A DNA stretch of 64,000 nt from Oscillibacter valericigenes Sjm18-20. Its GTDB lineage: Bacteria > Bacillota > Clostridia > Oscillospirales > Oscillospiraceae. Positions 61,287-64,000 of the stretch are shown here, piece after piece. Location of the stretch: positions 3,534,001 through 3,598,000 of the forward strand of contig AP012044.1 in NCBI GenBank assembly GCA_000283575.1, written 5' to 3'. Each line of letters opens with the position of its first letter. The stretch's first letter is position 1. The translations under genes were made by a program, and so were the position numbers. A model generated the notes under the pieces. It saw nothing but the letters and a program-made list of their open reading frames with translations, was not told where the DNA came from and did not search any database.

Positions 61287-62339
61287 TTATCCGTTGTGGG
61301 ATTCCTGAACCGCCGCCATCACAGCCTCGGTCAAAGCGGGGTCCACCAAAGCCGCCACGTCGTCGCGGGTGTACAGATTGGCAGTGGCATCCTTAAAGGA
61401 CTGGATATCGGGGTCTTCACACACGATCACGCCGCTGTCCTTGATCTGCTGGAGATAATCGTTCTCCATAGAGCTGACCTTCTCGCGCTGATAGTCTCTC
61501 GCGTAAGCGGACGCTTCATCCACCCACCCCTGCTGCTCGGGGGTCAGGCTATTGTACAGTTTCAGGTTCATGATGATGCTCTCGGCGCCGTAGGTGTGGT
61601 TATCCAAGCACATATACTTTTGCACCTCGTCAAATGCGGAAGTGGCAATGGAGGTGATGGGGTTTTCCTGTCCGTCCACAGTCCCCTGCTGCAGTGCAGT
61701 GTACAAATCGTTGAAGGCAATGGGCGTGGCAATGAAGTTCAGGCTGTCGGCCAGTGCGAACCAGATGGTGGCCTCCTGTACGCGGATGGACAGTCCGGAC
61801 AGATCGGCGGCGCAGGTGATCTCCTTCTTGTTGTTGGTGAAGCAGCGGAAACCCAACTCACAGAAGGCCAGATGCTTAATGCCCTGCGCCTCGAATTTGG
61901 GAGCCAGCTCGTCCTGCAGGAAGTTATCCAGCACATAATAGGCCTCGTCCTTGGTCTCGAACATATAGGGGATGGACAGGACCTGCGTCTCGGGGACGAA
62001 GTTGGGCAGAGCGCCGTCACTGGTGACGACCGTCATTTCCACCGATCCAAGCTGCACACCCTCCACGGCTTCACGCTCGCTGCCAAGCTGGCTGTTGGGA
62101 TAGACCGTGGCGGTGATCTGTCCGCCGGACAGCTCTGCGATCTTATCGGCAAACGCCTGTGCGGCAATGGTAGACTGATGCTTTTCATTGCCTGTGGTGG
62201 CAATTTTCAAGGAAATAGTGGACCCGGAGCCCGCGGAAGCGGAACCTGCGGGAGCAGAAGACGCGGGAGCGCCGCAGCCTGCCAACAGGGTGGCGGTCAT
62301 AGCCAGACTCAATACAAGACTCAAAAACTTTTTCATCAT
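61287..62339 (-). CDS. dctP: TRAP transporter substrate-binding lipoprotein (DctP)
   Basis: The 350-residue protein has a lipoprotein signal (LLAGC, Cys near residue 22) and an Ala/Ser/Gly-rich linker. The DctP fold includes VYPNSQLGSEREAVEGVQLG near residue 82 and the anion-binding region LSGLSIRVQEATIWFAL near residue 182 with its Arg. It captures a carboxylate-type ligand outside the membrane. Its ATG overlaps the DUF2848 stop as TAATG. Confidence 0.93.
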   Translation of the reverse strand: MMKKFLSLVLSLAMTATLLAGCGAPASSAPAGSASAGSGSTISLKIATTGNEKHQSTIAAQAFADKIAELSGGQITATVYPNSQLGSEREAVEGVQLGSVEMTVVTSDGALPNFVPETQVLSIPYMFETKDEAYYVLDNFLQDELAPKFEAQGIKHLAFCELGFRCFTNNKKEITCAADLSGLSIRVQEATIWFALADSLNFIATPIAFNDLYTALQQGTVDGQENPITSIATSAFDEVQKYMCLDNHTYGAESIIMNLKLYNSLTPEQQGWVDEASAYARDYQREKVSSMENDYLQQIKDSGVIVCEDPDIQSFKDATANLYTRDDVAALVDPALTEAVMAAVQESHNG

Positions 62340-63031
62340 TATCTCTCCTCTTCACTAATTACGATTACATTGTAATCGGATGTTAACTTTCTGCCAAGCA
62401 CCTCATCCACCATCTCATAGCGGAAATTGGAGCCGTAACGAAAACCGTCCAAAACGGGTACCGTGCCGGAAAAAATCACGCAGTTATCGATATCGCCCAC
62501 GCGGTCCTTCAACTCTTTCAGGATGGTCTCCACTGGAAGGATGTCCGCCAGCTTGCCCTTCTGATAAGGGACTTCCCTGCCGTCCACGGTCTGCCATGAG
62601 TTCAGGTCGACGTCGTCCCAGTGGTCTTTCATCTCCTCATAATCCCACAGAACCGGGCATATGGGCTTCGGGCAGATCTGCTTCGCCTTGGGTACGCTCT
62701 GCGCCTCCAGCTCGCGATCGGTGTGGTCGCTGCCAAGTCCGATGTAGATTTTTCCGTCCTTCATCACGATGACGTATTCCACCTCACCGCAGGTCTTCTC
62801 ACCCAAGAAAGCCAGATCCTTCTCCTGAGTCAGGACATAGTTGCCGCACTGGAAGATCGTGGGGATCTTTTTCGGCGAGGGAACGCCCAGATCACGTTCC
62901 AGCTCCTTAATGTGTTCCATGGTTTTCTCGATGTTCCGGCCCGCGTAGCCGATTGCGAAAACACGCTCGTACTCCAGAGTCAGGGGCACCTCTTTGCCGC
63001 CCGCCTGCAAGGTAAAGGTCATACAGCTCAT
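62339..63031 (-). CDS. DUF2848 family protein
   Basis: The 230-residue protein matches DUF2848: an N-terminal FAIGYAGRNIEKTMEHIKEL near residue 25, VYIGLGSDHTDRELE-like IYIGLGSDHTDRELEAQS near residue 97 and KQICPKPICPVLWDYEE near residue 118. The family has no proven activity and often lies beside amidases and transporters. Here it sits between a nitrilase-type hydrolase and a TRAP importer, all on one transcript, so a role in breakdown of an imported amide or organic acid is inferred. Confidence 0.85.
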   Translation of the reverse strand: MSCMTFTLQAGGKEVPLTLEYERVFAIGYAGRNIEKTMEHIKELERDLGVPSPKKIPTIFQCGNYVLTQEKDLAFLGEKTCGEVEYVIVMKDGKIYIGLGSDHTDRELEAQSVPKAKQICPKPICPVLWDYEEMKDHWDDVDLNSWQTVDGREVPYQKGKLADILPVETILKELKDRVGDIDNCVIFSGTVPVLDGFRYGSNFRYEMVDEVLGRKLTSDYNVIVISEEER

Positions 63032-63101
63032 TATCGTTTCTCCTTCTCTTTTTAAAGCTTCCAGTCATATGCGCATTGCATGATTCCGGACAGCAGGGGT
63101 C

Positions 63102-63890
63102 TCAGATATGATAGGCCCCTGGAATTCGGTCGCGGTAGACATTGATGCTGCCGCGCACTTGCTCCACCGCGGAAATATCCATCTCGGCGGTGAGTATCTG
63201 CTCGTCGCCGCCGCCCAAAATCAAACACTCGCCCATGGGGGCATATACGGCAGAGTGGCCGCAGCACTTTACGCTTCCGGCGGTACCCACGGAATTGGTG
63301 CAGGAAAGGTAGCACTGGCTCTCTATCGCCCGTGCGCGATTCAGGGTGTCCCAGTGCAGCGTCCGGGCCTCCGGCCACTGGGAAACGACAAATTGCACCT
63401 TGGAACCCCGCAGCATTTCCGTGCGAATCAGCTCGGGGAAACGAATGTCATAGCAGATGACCAGACTGCAGGGAATTCCGTCCAGTTCAAAATTGCAGGG
63501 TTCCTCTCCGTGCTGAAAATATGTATGCTCGCCAGAGGGGCTGAACAGGTGAATCTTATCATACTGGGCAATCAGGGATCCGGTACGGTCGAAGACGCAG
63601 GCGGTGTTGTATACCTTTCCATCGGATTTTCGATTGGCTACGGAACCGGCAATGAGATTGACGCGGTACTCCGCAGCCAAGGCCGAGAAGGTCTCTTTTG
63701 CACGGGCACAGTCCTGATCCGCCAGCTCATCCAAATTTTCTTTTGGGAAAAAGCCCACATTCCATGTCTCTGGCAGAGTAATAACATCCGGCTTAGCCAG
63801 AGCAGCCTGACGAACCAGTTCCACGGCATGGGCAAAGTTTTCCTCCGGCGAGCCCAGCTTCATATCCATTTGGATCATGCTGACTTTCAT
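63102..63890 (-). CDS. Carbon-nitrogen hydrolase (nitrilase superfamily)
   Basis: The 262-residue enzyme has the three catalytic residues of the superfamily: Glu in LPETWNVGFF near residue 40, Lys in YDKIHLFSPSGE near residue 110 and Cys in VICYDIRFPEL near residue 147. It is closest in pattern to omega-amidase/Nit2-like amidohydrolases, which cleave amides rather than nitriles. The ATG at 63890 follows GGGAGG; the longer frame is rejected. As first gene of the TRAP operon it probably acts on the imported compound. Confidence 0.9.
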   Translation of the reverse strand: MKVSMIQMDMKLGSPEENFAHAVELVRQAALAKPDVITLPETWNVGFFPKENLDELADQDCARAKETFSALAAEYRVNLIAGSVANRKSDGKVYNTACVFDRTGSLIAQYDKIHLFSPSGEHTYFQHGEEPCNFELDGIPCSLVICYDIRFPELIRTEMLRGSKVQFVVSQWPEARTLHWDTLNRARAIESQCYLSCTNSVGTAGSVKCCGHSAVYAPMGECLILGGGDEQILTAEMDISAVEQVRGSINVYRDRIPGAYHI

Positions 63891-63948
63891 GAAAATCCTC
63901 CCTATTTTGCCGGCGGAGCGGGCCGACGGCCTGTTTTGTATTTGGTAT

Positions 63949-63967
63949 TTGGTATACCATATACCAA
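63949..63967. promoter_or_regulatory. Operator-like palindrome upstream of the nitrilase-TRAP operon
   Basis: TTGGTATACCATATACCAA has arms TTGGTAT/ATACCAA and an inner perfect TGGTATACCA, typical of GntR/FadR-family sites. It lies about 60 bases before the first gene. The regulator is not visible in the window. Confidence 0.55.
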
Positions 63968-64000
63968 CCACTAGCCGAAAATATAGCACATTGCTGGAAA

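Noticed and set aside
1..64000. CRISPR array, rRNA genes, intact prophage or insertion sequence
   Set aside because: No regularly spaced repeats, rRNA signatures, transposase or integrase frames were seen anywhere in the window.

Overview
The window reads as chromosomal DNA of a GC-rich Gram-positive anaerobe of the class Clostridia, most likely an Oscillospiraceae-type gut bacterium (Oscillibacter/Intestinimonas/Lawsonibacter-like). This is inferred from GC-rich codon use, strong AGGAGG ribosome sites, T-box leaders, a type III glutamine synthetase, a ferredoxin-dependent 2-oxoacid oxidoreductase, a TM1266-type regulator and a Clostridial feo cluster. No species call can be proved from sequence alone.

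Layout: 1-828 is the 3' part of a diguanylate cyclase gene. 899-7734 (minus) holds degV, glycerate kinase, an operon of a TM1266-like regulator plus a NitT/TauT-type ABC importer, and malQ. 7853-16158 (minus) is an almost complete arginine pathway, argG-argH-argC-argJ-argB-argD-argF. 16429-25316 (minus) holds deoD, mtnA, a nitroreductase, a chemotaxis receptor, a small zincin, tex and a DUF1846 gene. 25663-33373 (plus) carries purA-lysE-purB, then an asparagine T-box controlling asnB and probably glnN. After lrgAB (minus) and a zinc-phospholipase-like gene comes the aromatic operon aroF-tyrA-aroB-aroA-aroC-pheA-aroEK-aroQ (36337-44427, plus). It is preceded by a clear Phe/Tyr leader-peptide attenuator, and its last gene, aroQ, is frameshifted.

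44544-48688 is an iron-uptake block: two FeoA, FeoB, a 37-residue membrane peptide missed by length cut-offs, a Cys-rich FeoB-associated peptide, and a divergent DtxR-type regulator with repeated operator-like sites. 48907-52263 (minus) holds cstA, a conserved unknown and a FadR-type regulator. 52466-57316 (plus) is a branched-chain 2-oxoacid:ferredoxin oxidoreductase operon (P-loop ATPase, vorDBAC), then a T-box and ilvE. After an SDR gene there is a damaged tRNA-Arg beside an intact tRNA-Arg, then a gene-poor stretch with gene remnants. The right end (minus) is a nitrilase-DUF2848-TRAP transporter operon with an operator-like palindrome upstream.

The window is therefore dominated by amino-acid and nucleotide biosynthesis, with three amino-acid-sensing RNA leaders: Asn T-box, branched-chain-type T-box and Phe/Tyr attenuator. 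The strongest candidate for something little described is the Phe/Tyr leader-peptide attenuator in a Clostridial genome. Next are the feo micropeptides with their operator array, the TM1266-ABC operon and the DUF2848 TRAP operon.
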